Shown here: in pieces, positions 5,860 through 14,589 of the stretch
How positions within the stretch are numbered: the stretch's first letter is position 1
How the letters are laid out: every line of letters begins with the position of its first letter
Origin: JAMZMI01 sp964353015
GTDB lineage: Bacteria > Bacteroidota > Bacteroidia > Cytophagales > Cyclobacteriaceae
Assembly: GCA_964353015.1 (NCBI GenBank)
Contig: CAYGUA010000010.1
Span: 1-64,000, forward strand
Reading direction: 5' to 3'
DNA length: 64,000 nucleotides
The notes under the pieces: generated by a model
Told to the model about the DNA's origin: nothing
Database searches by the model: none
The model's input: the letters and a program-made list of their open reading frames with translations, nothing else
Position numbers and translations under genes: made by a program

Positions 5860-8304
5860 TTACCGTTTTTGAACCCGAAGATGCTTTACTGAATTACCCT
5901 CAACTAAGCGAATGATATAATTGCCAGCCGGTTTATCAGAAAGATCGAATTTAATTTGACCGAAATCTTTTTCATATCGCACATCTATTGACTGTCCGGA
6001 GATGTCCATTACTTCCACAGCTATTTTCGAATCCGCTGCAAGATTTGGGATTTGAATACTGAACAGACCAGTATTTGGGTTTGGAAATAACAATAAATTG
6101 GATCTTAATCCCGTCGCTTTTAGCGCGATGGTTTCGAATAATTCTGTGGTTCCATCATAGTCTGTTTGTGACAAGCGATAGTAAATCAAGCCATCATATG
6201 GATATCTATCTTCTAATTGGTAATGAAGGGTCTGGCTGCTGGAGCCTGCTCCATTTACAGTAGCTATTTTTTTCCAATCCACACCGTTCACAGATCGCTC
6301 TACCGTAAAAAAATTGTTGTCGATTTCTGTTGCAGTTGCCCAAGTCAAATGGTTAATTCCATCTTTAATTTCTCCTTTCCAAAATAGTAATTGGATAGGT
6401 AATGGGCCTTGTTCAGATTCAATTACCCCATCGGTTCCGGCATAAGTAGGATTCACAGGAGTTATACTTCCTCCAGCCGCTGAGCCCGATGCAGGATTAG
6501 TCCCATTCAAGCCACCAGGACCTTGACTATTATCAGCGGTAAAGTTAGATGCAGGCACACTTCCTGAAAAAATGGAGACACCTCTGCCACCCCCACCACC
6601 GCCACCATGTGGCAGTGTATATACGGATGACTGACCTTCTCCACCTTTTGCTTCAGTGGTTAGTGTGCAAGTCAATGTCCACGTATTTACCTGAAAAAGC
6701 AATGTGCCACCGGCACCTGCACCAGGAGCTCCCTCCCAACCTGCATCAACTGCAGGGTAAGGAAATTCTCCTCCGTTTGCGGTAATACTTACTCCTGTGC
6801 CACATGGCACTGAAATTTCATCCGCTTTTATGATAATGATCCCACCTCCATTGGCACCATCTTCTGATGCACCATTAGTTGCGTCTTGTTGGCCACCACC
6901 ACCACCACCACCCATGAAAATTCTATCCGCAGATATATAATCGCTAAGATCTGCACCACCGTAGGCGCCTGCACCAGTTCCTGCATCCCCACTTGGATCG
7001 TCATTACATCCACCTGATGGATTGCTTTCATTGTAGCCAGGACCTCCACTGCCACCAGCAGTGAAATTCCCACCGCCTCCAGCTCCGGAGTTGTGTCTGT
7101 TTCCACCACCTCCACCATTGGCCATTTTTGCACGAGCTGCTATGTAGTTGCTATTGGTGTTTTTATATATTCCTTCGCCTTTGCGGCCATATTGACCATT
7201 ATTTGTTATGTAGACTTCAGGATTACAGTTTCTTGGAGACAATTCAGTTCCAGGATTTACAGCACCACCGCGAAATCCTTTTTCATCCAAATTAATATTG
7301 TGATTGAGAGTAAGTGTACCTGTTACATTCATCGCAAATACACCCCCTATATTTCCATCCCAAGCAAGTGCCGTAAGATCTGAAGTAGTTGAGTAACTTG
7401 GAAATGTTGGAAAAGATATAATTTGTAATGATGAGTTGGCTCCTGTATTGTAAGTGTTTGTAAGCGTATTTTCAATTGTTATTGAAGTGGGGATAAATTT
7501 TTCTCCTGTTACTGCTACATTATCAAAAATCGCGTATTCAATGTCTCGACTATCTCTCATTTCTACTCTTATAATCAACTCATTCCCATTCAAAGGTGAA
7601 GAAGTAGATGCGGTGGAGCTATTGAAATTGTTTGTTGGAGTAGTCGTATATGAGAGTTCTGTTGATGTGCCGCCATCAAGAGTGAAATACACCCGAACAT
7701 AGTCGGTACTTTGATTGAAATTTATTTCAGCCAAATCAACTGAAATATTTACATCTGAAAAATTCGAAATATCAATTATTTCAGATGTCCAGACAGCAAC
7801 CGCATCCAAGTTAGTTCCAGAAAAAGAATTTCCAGATATAGCATTGGTGCTGTTTACTTGCAAACTTCTGCCGGTACCACTGTAGCATCCTGTCCCACCT
7901 CCATCACATGATCTTGTCCAAAAGGTTGGTCCACTATCTGCTGTATCACCATTATTTAAATCATCAAAATCTTCATTCCAAATAGTCAAGGTTTGGATTC
8001 CACCTGCATCAACTGAAGCAATCGTTGCTTTTTCGTACAAACCTGCACTGGCAATGGTGGAAATATTGCCGAAAGTGGGATCATCTCCTGTGTTGGCTCC
8101 TATCACATCATCCTGCATCTGCATAATGATTATGTCGTCTCCTGCTGTGAAATCTCCATATACGATGTTCGCATCGGATAAAGTTAGAGAGGTACCGGAA
8201 ATGTCTGTTACCTTGGCATAGGCGTTGATTATTTCTTGACCCAACAGATCGACTGGTGCAAATACCAAAGTAAGGAAAATGAAATTTAGAATTGATCTTA
8301 TCAT
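5860..8304 (-). CDS. Secreted glycine-rich protein with T9SS sorting domain
   Basis: An 814-residue exported protein. A signal peptide (MIRSILNFIFLTLVFAP) starts at the ATG at 8304; a TTG seven codons upstream is an unlikely alternative. The middle (roughly residues 330-640) is rich in Gly, Asn and Ser, with repeated runs of glycine such as GGGGGG. The last about 75 residues (LLLFPNPNTG to YIIRLVEGNSVKHLRVQKR) are a type A T9SS C-terminal domain, which targets proteins through the type IX secretion system to the cell surface. The SprA channel gene lies at the other end of this window. The cargo function is unknown; an adhesin or matrix protein is a guess based on composition. Confidence 0.85.
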   Translation of the reverse strand: MIRSILNFIFLTLVFAPVDLLGQEIINAYAKVTDISGTSLTLSDANIVYGDFTAGDDIIIMQMQDDVIGANTGDDPTFGNISTIASAGLYEKATIASVDAGGIQTLTIWNEDFDDLNNGDTADSGPTFWTRSCDGGGTGCYSGTGRSLQVNSTNAISGNSFSGTNLDAVAVWTSEIIDISNFSDVNISVDLAEINFNQSTDYVRVYFTLDGGTSTELSYTTTPTNNFNSSTASTSSPLNGNELIIRVEMRDSRDIEYAIFDNVAVTGEKFIPTSITIENTLTNTYNTGANSSLQIISFPTFPSYSTTSDLTALAWDGNIGGVFAMNVTGTLTLNHNINLDEKGFRGGAVNPGTELSPRNCNPEVYITNNGQYGRKGEGIYKNTNSNYIAARAKMANGGGGGNRHNSGAGGGGNFTAGGSGGPGYNESNPSGGCNDDPSGDAGTGAGAYGGADLSDYISADRIFMGGGGGGGQQDATNGASEDGANGGGIIIIKADEISVPCGTGVSITANGGEFPYPAVDAGWEGAPGAGAGGTLLFQVNTWTLTCTLTTEAKGGEGQSSVYTLPHGGGGGGGRGVSIFSGSVPASNFTADNSQGPGGLNGTNPASGSAAGGSITPVNPTYAGTDGVIESEQGPLPIQLLFWKGEIKDGINHLTWATATEIDNNFFTVERSVNGVDWKKIATVNGAGSSSQTLHYQLEDRYPYDGLIYYRLSQTDYDGTTELFETIALKATGLRSNLLLFPNPNTGLFSIQIPNLAADSKIAVEVMDISGQSIDVRYEKDFGQIKFDLSDKPAGNYIIRLVEGNSVKHLRVQKR

Positions 8305-8537
8305 GAGAATACGGAAAGAAAGCAATTTAAAAATATAAAACTTGTTCAGTTAGAAGTTTTGGATGAGAATAGGGGTTCGTACGATGAATAGATAATAAAT
8401 CACGTTTTTGAGCTGATAAAAACAATTCGTGAAGGTGCAAGGTTACATCGCTTATTACATTCCAAAAAGTCTGTACCTTTTCGATTTAATATATTTCCAG
8501 CGATCTCATTTTTATTTATATTGATGCAAACTCCAAG

Positions 8538-9386
8538 ATGATGAACTGGATAATTGAATTTTTTAGTGATGCTCCCACCTGGTTTAGAGCTACTACACTT
8601 TTTGGCGGCATGCTCTTTTTTTGGGTCTTAGAAGGTCTCATTCCACTTTTTACCACACCGTTTCGTCGTTTCAGACATGCCGGACTTAACCTTTTTTTCA
8701 CTTTCACCACAGCATTGATCAATCTGGGTTTGGCAGGATTACTTCTGCTGACAACTGTTTATGTCAGTGAAAATGAAATTGGGCTCATTTATCTTTTTGA
8801 AGCCCCCATGTGGGTGAAAACCATTATCGGGGTAATGTTACTCGATTTGATTGCCGCCTGGCTGATTCATTGGATCGAACATAAGGTAAAATGGATGTGG
8901 CTTTTTCATTTGATCCATCATACTGACACCAATGTAGATGTGACTACCGGCCTGCGTCATCATCCTGGCGAGAGTGTCTTTAGGTTGATTTTTACCATCA
9001 TGGCGATCATGCTTGTTGGCGCACCTATGTGGATGGCGGTTTTATACCAATCCTTATCTGCTTTGGCAACTCATTTCAATCACGCCAATATTTCCTTGCC
9101 AAAGAAAATTGATCATTTTTTGTCTTACGTTTTTGTGACTCCTGACATGCACAAAGTGCATCATCATTATACCCAGCCATATACAGATACGAACTATGGC
9201 AATCTTTTTTCGTTCTGGGATAGATTGTTTGGCACTTTTGCGAGTGTGAATGATGCCAGGGAATTGAAGTACGGAATAGACACGCACATGGAGCCAGAGG
9301 AAAATGATCGACTGGGGAATTTGCTCGCTATACCTTTTCAAAAATACCGAACACCTACAGGTAAATTTTCACAAACTGATAAATAA
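8538..9386 (+). CDS. Sterol desaturase / fatty acid hydroxylase family membrane protein
   Basis: A 282-residue integral membrane protein with the three histidine clusters of the di-iron fatty acid hydroxylase superfamily: HWIEH (111-115), HLIHH (124-128, followed by HH at 141-142) and HKVHHH (205-210). The FWDRLFGTF motif (about 226-234) typical of this family follows. Several hydrophobic helices occupy residues about 18-110 and 145-180. Members hydroxylate or desaturate lipid chains, sterols or carotenoids; the substrate cannot be read from sequence. The M23 peptidase gene starts 8 nt after its stop, so they are probably cotranscribed. Confidence 0.85.
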   Translation: MMNWIIEFFSDAPTWFRATTLFGGMLFFWVLEGLIPLFTTPFRRFRHAGLNLFFTFTTALINLGLAGLLLLTTVYVSENEIGLIYLFEAPMWVKTIIGVMLLDLIAAWLIHWIEHKVKWMWLFHLIHHTDTNVDVTTGLRHHPGESVFRLIFTIMAIMLVGAPMWMAVLYQSLSALATHFNHANISLPKKIDHFLSYVFVTPDMHKVHHHYTQPYTDTNYGNLFSFWDRLFGTFASVNDARELKYGIDTHMEPEENDRLGNLLAIPFQKYRTPTGKFSQTDK

Positions 9387-9394
9387 GAATCTGC

Positions 9395-10207
9395 TTGACA
9401 AAGTATTTTTTAATTGTTGTTGTCCTTCTTTCTGTTCACATTTTGGTTGCTCAGCAAGTGAGTATTGTACCCAAATCTATCTCAGATAACCAAATTGAGG
9501 TTTTTATAAAAAACGGAACCAAAGAGGCACAATCAGTAGAGTTGGATTGTAAACTGGAAGGGATGACAGCTTCTGACACGCTTCCCATTACTTATTTCGT
9601 TCAGCCGGGTGAGGAGATGTCTTTTGTCGTCTTAAAACCCATTGACATTTACAAGGCATATGGCTACAACACTTCTATTCGCTATGTGGCCGGAGATGTC
9701 ACAGCCAAACACGATGATGAAGTGATTTATTTTTTGCCTTACCCAAAAGGAAAAACATACCATGTTGATCAGGGCTATTTGGGAACAAAAACTCATCATG
9801 ACCAATATGCATTAGATTTTAACATGGATGAAGGGTCTGCAATAACGGCAATTCGAGCTGGTCTGGTGACCAAAGTGGTAGAAAGCAATGACAGAGGATG
9901 CCCGAGTGAAAGCTGCTCACAATACAATAATTATGTGTTGGTGACGCATGCCGATGGTAGCGTTGCTGATTATTCACATCTTAGGAAAAATGGCTCGAAA
10001 GTGAAAGCTGGCGATCTGGTAAAAGCTGGTGATTTGATAGGATGGAGTGGAGCCACAGGTTGGGCTTCAGGTGATCATCTGCATCTGGAGGTTTACACGA
10101 TTAGCTGGGAAGGACAGCTCACAATTCCGGCAAAATATTATTTGGAAAAAGGAAAGGTTGGTTTACCTGAAGAGGGGAAAAATTACTCTCAGGCTTATCC
10201 AAATTGA
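9395..10207 (+). CDS. Exported M23-family metallopeptidase
   Basis: A 270-residue protein with a signal peptide (about residues 1-20) and a C-terminal M23/LytM domain with its zinc and catalytic residues: HHDQYALDF (H134/H135, D141), H195 in YSHLR, and HLHLEV (H228, H230). It should cleave peptidoglycan peptide bridges or a related peptide in the periplasm. Residues 22-110 form a beta-rich region of unknown role. The start is TTG at 9395, 8 nt after the hydroxylase stop; no ATG lies upstream of the signal peptide. An insertion with two cysteines (C169, C174) sits inside the domain. Confidence 0.85.
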   Translation: MTKYFLIVVVLLSVHILVAQQVSIVPKSISDNQIEVFIKNGTKEAQSVELDCKLEGMTASDTLPITYFVQPGEEMSFVVLKPIDIYKAYGYNTSIRYVAGDVTAKHDDEVIYFLPYPKGKTYHVDQGYLGTKTHHDQYALDFNMDEGSAITAIRAGLVTKVVESNDRGCPSESCSQYNNYVLVTHADGSVADYSHLRKNGSKVKAGDLVKAGDLIGWSGATGWASGDHLHLEVYTISWEGQLTIPAKYYLEKGKVGLPEEGKNYSQAYPN

Positions 10208-10210
10208 ATT

Positions 10211-10531
10211 TTAATTTAAGGAATTCGCACGCATCCCTAGATTTTGGGCCACCGTGTTGTAAAACTTGATTTCTTCGGATGGTGCATTTTTGCTTCCTGA
10301 TAAAAATGAGAAACAGTCATTAAGAAATTCTCTCTTTTGCATTTCATTTTCCAACCGAATCAAATCCAGATCATCACATTCTGATAACAGGTTTAAGGTA
10401 TCTTCTTTAGGCACTCCCATTTGTTGAGCAACACTTACAAGTTGCGCTTCATGTTTTTCAATATTGCCAACTAACATGGCCAGGGTACAAATGGTTGAGG
10501 CGGTGTGTTTGTCTAAATCAGTGAAAACCAT
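10211..10531 (-). CDS. Small helical protein, possibly TerB-like
   Basis: A 106-residue, predicted all-helical protein without signal peptide or membrane segment. The pattern of an N-terminal helix (CTLAMLVGNIEKHEAQLVSVA) and a later acidic helix resembles TerB-like (tellurite resistance) folds, but the match is weak and no function should be assumed. It converges with the M23 gene, with only 3 nt between the two stops. The start is ATG at 10531. Confidence 0.55.
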   Translation of the reverse strand: MVFTDLDKHTASTICTLAMLVGNIEKHEAQLVSVAQQMGVPKEDTLNLLSECDDLDLIRLENEMQKREFLNDCFSFLSGSKNAPSEEIKFYNTVAQNLGMRANSLN

Positions 10532-10700
10532 AGCAGTGAGTTTAAGTATCTTAAAATGAATTTAGGCAATAAAAAAATTATCGCAAACGATTGCAGTTTA
10601 AAATTTTCTAATACTGATGAAAATCAACACGTATATAAAGTGGATTTAATAAGATATTTGATAAAAGTCAGGTATTAATAATTGACCTAATGAAAGTCAG

Positions 10701-11717
10701 TTAAAAATTTCCTGTTTTCAAGGTTTTCACCACTTGGTCCAGCCCAGCTTCATCTAATTCCAGATGTGTAACGAAACGGATTGAATCAGGACCAAAGCCA
10801 ACAGCTAAAATTCCGTGATAGTCAAGTTTATCCAGGACTTTTTCAGGACTGATGTCATCCAGATACGCAATGACTATGTTAGACTCAACTGGCTCAACCA
10901 ATCTCACAAAGGAAAGTTCGCTTATCGTTTCACCAATTATTTTTGCCCGGTTATTATCGTCTTTGAGTCTTTCAATGTGATTGTCCAGTGCGTAGATTGC
11001 TGCGGCAGCCAGATAGCCCGATTGCCGCATGGCGCCACCTAGTACTTTGCGAACTCTTTTCGCTTTGGCGATTAATTCATGACTCCCCATAATCGCAGAA
11101 CCAACCGGAGCACCCAAACCTTTAGAAAAACATACAGAAATGGTGTCGAACAAACGGCCATAATCTTTAGGATCGTCTTTAGTCTCTACCAAAGCATTGA
11201 AAAGTCGGGCGCCATCCAGATGTAGATTCAGTTTTTTCTGCTGACAAAGCGCACTTATTTTTCTGATTTCTTCGAATTCATAAATAGCTCCACCGCCTTT
11301 ATTCATCGTGTTTTCAAGGGATACCAAAGAAGTTTGTGCGGAATAAATATCGTTTGGATTGATATTCTCAGCGATCATTTCAGCACTTAATCTACCACGA
11401 TCACCGTCAAGCAGTTTTGTTGAAACCAAGCTGTTATAAGCCAAGCCTCCACCTTCATAGAGGTAGATGTGCGATCGTTTGTCACAAATGACTTCATCCT
11501 GTGGTTGAGTCAAAATGCGAATGGCAATTTGATTGGCCATGGTGCCCGAGGGACAAAAGAGTGCGGCTTCCATACCAAAAATCTTGGCTACTTTGTCTTG
11601 AAGCGCGTTGACGGTAGGATCTTCACCAAATACATCATCGCCAACTTTTGCCCGAAACATTGCATCGAGCATTTCTTTGGTAGGTTTTGTTACCGTATCA
11701 CTTCTGAGGTCAATCAT
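10701..11717 (-). CDS. PLP-dependent low-specificity L-threonine aldolase family
   Basis: A 338-residue protein of the beta-eliminating lyase/threonine aldolase family, which splits L-threonine or L-allo-threonine to glycine and acetaldehyde. It shows the family start MIDLRSDTVTKPT, the CPSGTMANQ cofactor-binding segment (55-63), LHLDGARLFNA (165-175) with the PLP-contacting aspartate, and the Schiff-base lysine K199 in CFSKGLGAPVGS. The frame stays open another 53 codons upstream, but the ATG at 11717 matches the family start and avoids overlap with the divergent kdsC. Homologous members act on other beta-hydroxy amino acids. Confidence 0.9.
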   Translation of the reverse strand: MIDLRSDTVTKPTKEMLDAMFRAKVGDDVFGEDPTVNALQDKVAKIFGMEAALFCPSGTMANQIAIRILTQPQDEVICDKRSHIYLYEGGGLAYNSLVSTKLLDGDRGRLSAEMIAENINPNDIYSAQTSLVSLENTMNKGGGAIYEFEEIRKISALCQQKKLNLHLDGARLFNALVETKDDPKDYGRLFDTISVCFSKGLGAPVGSAIMGSHELIAKAKRVRKVLGGAMRQSGYLAAAAIYALDNHIERLKDDNNRAKIIGETISELSFVRLVEPVESNIVIAYLDDISPEKVLDKLDYHGILAVGFGPDSIRFVTHLELDEAGLDQVVKTLKTGNF

Positions 11718-11823
11718 GGCACTTCGAAAATAGGCAAAAGAATCGTAAGGCCGCAGCTCTGATTCAGATGGTGGATTTTTTATTCGATTACCTTTGATAT
11801 TGAATTGATCAAAAACAAAAACA

Positions 11824-12300
11824 TTGCAGAAAAGAGAAAACATAAAACTTCTTGTACTCGATGTGGATGGCACCATGACTGATGGTGGTATTTATGTCAC
11901 TGAAGAAGGTCGTCAGTTTAAAAAATTTCATGCACATGATGGCATTGGAATTCGCATGGCCATTAAAGCCGGAGTGGAAGTTGGTATAATCAGTCATAGT
12001 CTGATTACCGAAATGGTTACCCAACGAGCAAATATGCTGGGGATTAAACATCTATATGTTGGGCAAAAGGAAAAACTCGAAGTGCTTCAGGAGTGGCTCT
12101 CAGAACTCAAACTAAGTTATGAAGAGGTTGCATTTATCGGTGATGATGTGAATGATTTAGAAATAATCAAACACGTTGGGTTTTCGGCTTGTCCGGAAAA
12201 TGCAGTGGATAAGATTAAAAAAACTGTGGACGTGATACTTACGAAGAAAGGTGGCGATGCAGCCGTTCGTGAGTTTATTGATCGGTTTATTTTGGATTAG
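11824..12300 (+). CDS. kdsC: 3-deoxy-D-manno-octulosonate 8-phosphate phosphatase KdsC
   Basis: A 158-residue HAD-family phosphatase of KdsC length, without a cap domain. It has the catalytic DVDGTMTDG motif (D13, D15), IISHS in motif II, and the GDDVND metal site (106-111), and ends with the family signature GGDAAVREFID. It removes phosphate from KDO-8-P, a step of the KDO/lipid A inner-core pathway. The start is TTG at 11824; no closer ATG exists. The gene diverges from the threonine aldolase and its stop overlaps the convergent hydrolase stop by 4 nt. Confidence 0.87.
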   Translation: MQKRENIKLLVLDVDGTMTDGGIYVTEEGRQFKKFHAHDGIGIRMAIKAGVEVGIISHSLITEMVTQRANMLGIKHLYVGQKEKLEVLQEWLSELKLSYEEVAFIGDDVNDLEIIKHVGFSACPENAVDKIKKTVDVILTKKGGDAAVREFIDRFILD

Positions 12301-13166
12301 AAATTTTTGACAAACTGTGTGAAATACATCACAGGCATGGACCAAAGTTTTTCCTGATGTTGGCTTTTGAAAAAACCAAAATGCCCGATTGACTGAAGTT
12401 TCAGATCGCTTGGTCTAATGAATTGAAAGGATGTTTTCGAATTGCCATAGCGATGCATCAATGCTTGTATGGCTTCAGGCGGACCAAAAAGCTGATCATC
12501 AGCCAGACCCACAAAATGAATGGGGATATGCAGATCATTGAATTTATCTTTTGCATCAGCATCAGAGCTCACAAATCCATTTTTATTCAAGCCCCATATG
12601 CGCCATTCTTTTGCTACTCCTTTAGGCAAAGGCACATTTCCACCCATCGCCCAGCCGGGTAGAAATCCATGAATGCTTGTGGTAGCGGGAATAATCAGGT
12701 GCCAGAAAATGAGGGCTTTCAACTTTGCAAAACCGCTCCAATATCCAATATAAGCCGATTGACTTGCTACAAAATAAGCTGCCGATATGCGGTTTCTATT
12801 GTCAGCATAAGGAAACACCTGACCCGCAACACTGTGGCCTAATAAAAATATTTTATCATATTTATCAGTAGCCCAATTGATCACAGCATCCAAATCATAT
12901 TTGCCCCATTCGTACATGGTTGCCCGGTTGGATTTCAGCGATTCGCCACAAGATTCTCCCACACCGCGGTAATCAAACGTAACCGCATCAAATTCAAAAT
13001 CGTGAGAAACAAAATTTGCGAAAGCCTTATAATAGCGCTGTGGAGCACCAGCAGCTGGGCTGATAATAATCAAATTCGGGCTTTTTCCGGAACCCTGATA
13101 AAGGACGGCATTAATAGCGTACTTATCGGATGTATCAATAGAAAACGAATTTGATATTTCTTGCAT
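12297..13166 (-). CDS. Alpha/beta hydrolase
   Basis: A 289-residue alpha/beta hydrolase. The nucleophile elbow is GHSVAG (S112), preceded by the oxyanion-side motif SPAAGAPQRYY (36-46) and DYRGVGES (65-72). The likely acid is the aspartate in ADDQLFG and the histidine is that of IGHFGFF near the C-terminus. It resembles COG4757-type predicted hydrolases. There is no signal peptide, so it is likely cytoplasmic; the substrate is unknown. Its 3' end overlaps convergent kdsC by 4 nt. A possible -7 box (TAnnTTTG, complement of 13203-13210) lies upstream without a clear -33 element. Confidence 0.85.
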   Translation of the reverse strand: MQEISNSFSIDTSDKYAINAVLYQGSGKSPNLIIISPAAGAPQRYYKAFANFVSHDFEFDAVTFDYRGVGESCGESLKSNRATMYEWGKYDLDAVINWATDKYDKIFLLGHSVAGQVFPYADNRNRISAAYFVASQSAYIGYWSGFAKLKALIFWHLIIPATTSIHGFLPGWAMGGNVPLPKGVAKEWRIWGLNKNGFVSSDADAKDKFNDLHIPIHFVGLADDQLFGPPEAIQALMHRYGNSKTSFQFIRPSDLKLQSIGHFGFFKSQHQEKLWSMPVMYFTQFVKNF

Positions 13167-13236
13167 TTAAACTTTTTGGCAATCTTAATGGCGGGAATGC
13201 CGCAAATGTAGAGGATTACTTTAAATTGGGAAACCA

Positions 13237-13267
13237 TTTGGCAATCAGCCTATTTCAAATATTTTTG
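13237..13267 (+). promoter_or_regulatory. Bacteroidota-type promoter of sucD
   Basis: TTTG at 13237-13240 and TATTTTTG at 13260-13267 are separated by 19 nt, matching the Bacteroidota primary sigma consensus (TTTG, spacer about 19, TAnnTTTG). Transcription would start near 13274, about 14 nt before the sucD ATG. Confidence 0.7.
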
Positions 13268-13287
13268 CGCAAAAGAAAAAATCTTCG

Positions 13288-14160
13288 ATGAGTGTTTTAG
13301 TAAATAAGAATTCCAAAATAATAGTACAGGGTTTCACTGGGTCGGAAGGCACCTTTCATGCTTCACAGATGATCGAATACGGCAGCAATGTTGTAGGTGG
13401 TGTTACCCCGGGAAAAGGTGGTCAATCACATCTGGACAGACCCGTGTTTAATACAGTAAAAGAGGCCGTAGATACTGTAGGAGCTGATACTTCTATCATA
13501 TTTGTGCCACCAGCTTTTGCAGCTGATGCCATCATGGAAGCAGCAGATGCAGGCATCAAAGTGATCATCACGATCACAGAAGGCATTCCAGTAAAAGACA
13601 TGATGATTGCAAAACCTTATGCTAAATCAAAAGGAGCGACACTCGTAGGGCCGAATTGTCCGGGCGTAATTACTCCAGGCGAAGCAAAGGTTGGTATCAT
13701 GCCAGGTTTTGTATTTAAGAAAGGTAGCGTGGGAATTGTTTCAAAATCTGGGACATTGACTTACGAAGCTGCTGATCAGGTGGTGAAAGCTGGACTGGGT
13801 ATCACAACAGCTATCGGTATCGGTGGAGATCCAATCATTGGAACATCTACAAAAGAAGCTGTTCAGATGCTGATGGAAGATCCAGAGACAGAGGCGATCG
13901 TGATGATCGGTGAAATCGGAGGAAACTACGAAGCGGAAGCGGCGCAATGGATTCGTGAAAATGGCAACAAAAAGCCTGTTGTAGGATTTATAGCTGGGCA
14001 GACTGCACCTCCGGGAAGAAGGATGGGTCATGCTGGAGCGATCATTGGCGGAGCAGATGATACTGCAGCTGCAAAAATGAGAATTATGGCTGAAAATGGC
14101 ATTCACGTAGTGAGTTCCCCAGCAGATATTGGAGAGACGATTAAGAAAGTGCTGGGTTGA
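13288..14160 (+). CDS. sucD: Succinyl-CoA ligase (ADP/GDP-forming) subunit alpha
   Basis: A 290-residue protein of the normal SucD length. It has the CoA-binding Rossmann start (VQGFTGSEGTFH, 13-24), PNCPGVITPGE, the SKSGTLTYE segment and the phospho-histidine site GRRMGHAGAIIGG (H248). With SucB it interconverts succinyl-CoA and succinate in the TCA cycle, making ATP or GTP. sucB is not adjacent, as often seen in Bacteroidota. It appears to be monocistronic: a consensus promoter lies upstream and a strong terminator follows at 14191. Confidence 0.96.
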   Translation: MSVLVNKNSKIIVQGFTGSEGTFHASQMIEYGSNVVGGVTPGKGGQSHLDRPVFNTVKEAVDTVGADTSIIFVPPAFAADAIMEAADAGIKVIITITEGIPVKDMMIAKPYAKSKGATLVGPNCPGVITPGEAKVGIMPGFVFKKGSVGIVSKSGTLTYEAADQVVKAGLGITTAIGIGGDPIIGTSTKEAVQMLMEDPETEAIVMIGEIGGNYEAEAAQWIRENGNKKPVVGFIAGQTAPPGRRMGHAGAIIGGADDTAAAKMRIMAENGIHVVSSPADIGETIKKVLG

Positions 14161-14190
14161 TTAGAACAACCTAAATAGATGAAACACCAG

Positions 14191-14220
14191 AGAGCCTTTG
14201 ATAATTCAAAGGCTCTTTTT
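14191..14220 (+). terminator. Intrinsic terminator after sucD
   Basis: An 11-bp perfect stem (14191-14201 with 14206-14216, AGAGCCTTTGA / TCAAAGGCTCT) with a TAAT loop is followed directly by a T run. It lies 30 nt after the sucD stop and isolates sucD from the methionine promoter. Confidence 0.92.
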
Positions 14221-14262
14221 CATTGTGACAAGGTAGAGTTTTTGTGAAAATCCGATAAGATT

Positions 14263-14293
14263 TTTGCAAACTCCAATTTCCGTATTACGTTTG
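14263..14293 (+). promoter_or_regulatory. Bacteroidota-type promoter of the metY-metX leader
   Basis: TTTG at 14263-14266, a 19-nt spacer, then TACGTTTG at 14286-14293. Transcription would begin near 14300, about 18 nt before the SAM riboswitch P1 strand, giving a leader of roughly 345 nt before metY. Confidence 0.72.
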
Positions 14294-14317
14294 CACCTCA
14301 AATCGGTGAACGATCGG

Positions 14318-14404
14318 TTTATATAGAAGTGCTGAGAGACAGGCTCTGTGACGCACTAGCAACCCCCACCCTAAAAGGGAAGGTGCTAATACCTGAACGA
14401 TAAA
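14318..14404 (+). promoter_or_regulatory. SAM-I-class riboswitch
   Basis: The stretch carries the conserved SAM-I core in order: a P1 strand TTTAT (14318-14322), GAGAGACAGGC (14334-14344), the TGAC turn, then GCAACC (14359-14364), the P3 hairpin CCC-taaaa-GGG (14369-14379), the P4 hairpin AGGTGCTAATACCT (14381-14394) and the P1 partner ATAAA (14400-14404). SAM-I riboswitches repress sulfur and methionine genes when S-adenosylmethionine is abundant, and the next large genes are metY and metX, which fits. I see no simple terminator directly abutting P1, so the expression platform probably involves the downstream leader. Confidence 0.87.
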
Positions 14405-14415
14405 TTGAAAACGTT

Positions 14416-14520
14416 ATGAAAATCAGAAAAAACACATTGAGCTGTGATAGCTCGCGGGACATCATTCAATTATTCTATCGGGCCATATGCCGTGATGGTT
14501 TTTGTATGTGTTGTCTGTAA
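14416..14520 (+). CDS. Cysteine-rich 34-residue leader peptide ORF
   Basis: An ATG 12 nt after the riboswitch opens a 34-codon frame ending in TAA. Five of the 34 residues are cysteine (positions 10, 25, 30, 32, 33), clustered at the end as C-x-x-x-x-C-M-C-C-L. No standard peptide role is evident. Position and composition suggest a leader ORF in which ribosome progress over Cys codons reports cysteine supply to metY-metX. A weak hairpin followed by TTTTT (about 14477-14503) lies inside the frame just before the last Cys codons, and GAGCT/AGCTC (14439-14453) forms another. Translation and regulation are inference. Confidence 0.5.
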   Translation: MKIRKNTLSCDSSRDIIQLFYRAICRDGFCMCCL

Positions 14521-14537
14521 ATGAATTTGGCTCATTC

Positions 14538-14589
14538 TGGATTTTGCAGCCATCTCATTGAGGATATATTTCGTCCTTTCTAAAATCCA
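14538..14589 (+). other. Long-range stem in the metY leader RNA
   Basis: TGGATTTT (14538-14545) can pair with AAAATCCA (14582-14589), enclosing a smaller AGGA/TCCT hairpin (about 14561-14577). It lies between the leader ORF and metY and could be part of the expression platform of the riboswitch or leader peptide. There is no strong T run immediately after it, so it does not look like a plain terminator. Confidence 0.35.

Noticed and set aside
5860..8304. Glycine repeats as a PE_PGRS-like or collagen-like gene
   Set aside because: No GXY periodicity, and the C-terminal sorting domain fits a T9SS cargo.
11718..11876. N-terminal extension of the threonine aldolase
   Set aside because: It would overlap the divergent kdsC start and lacks homology; the ATG at 11717 gives the family N-terminus.
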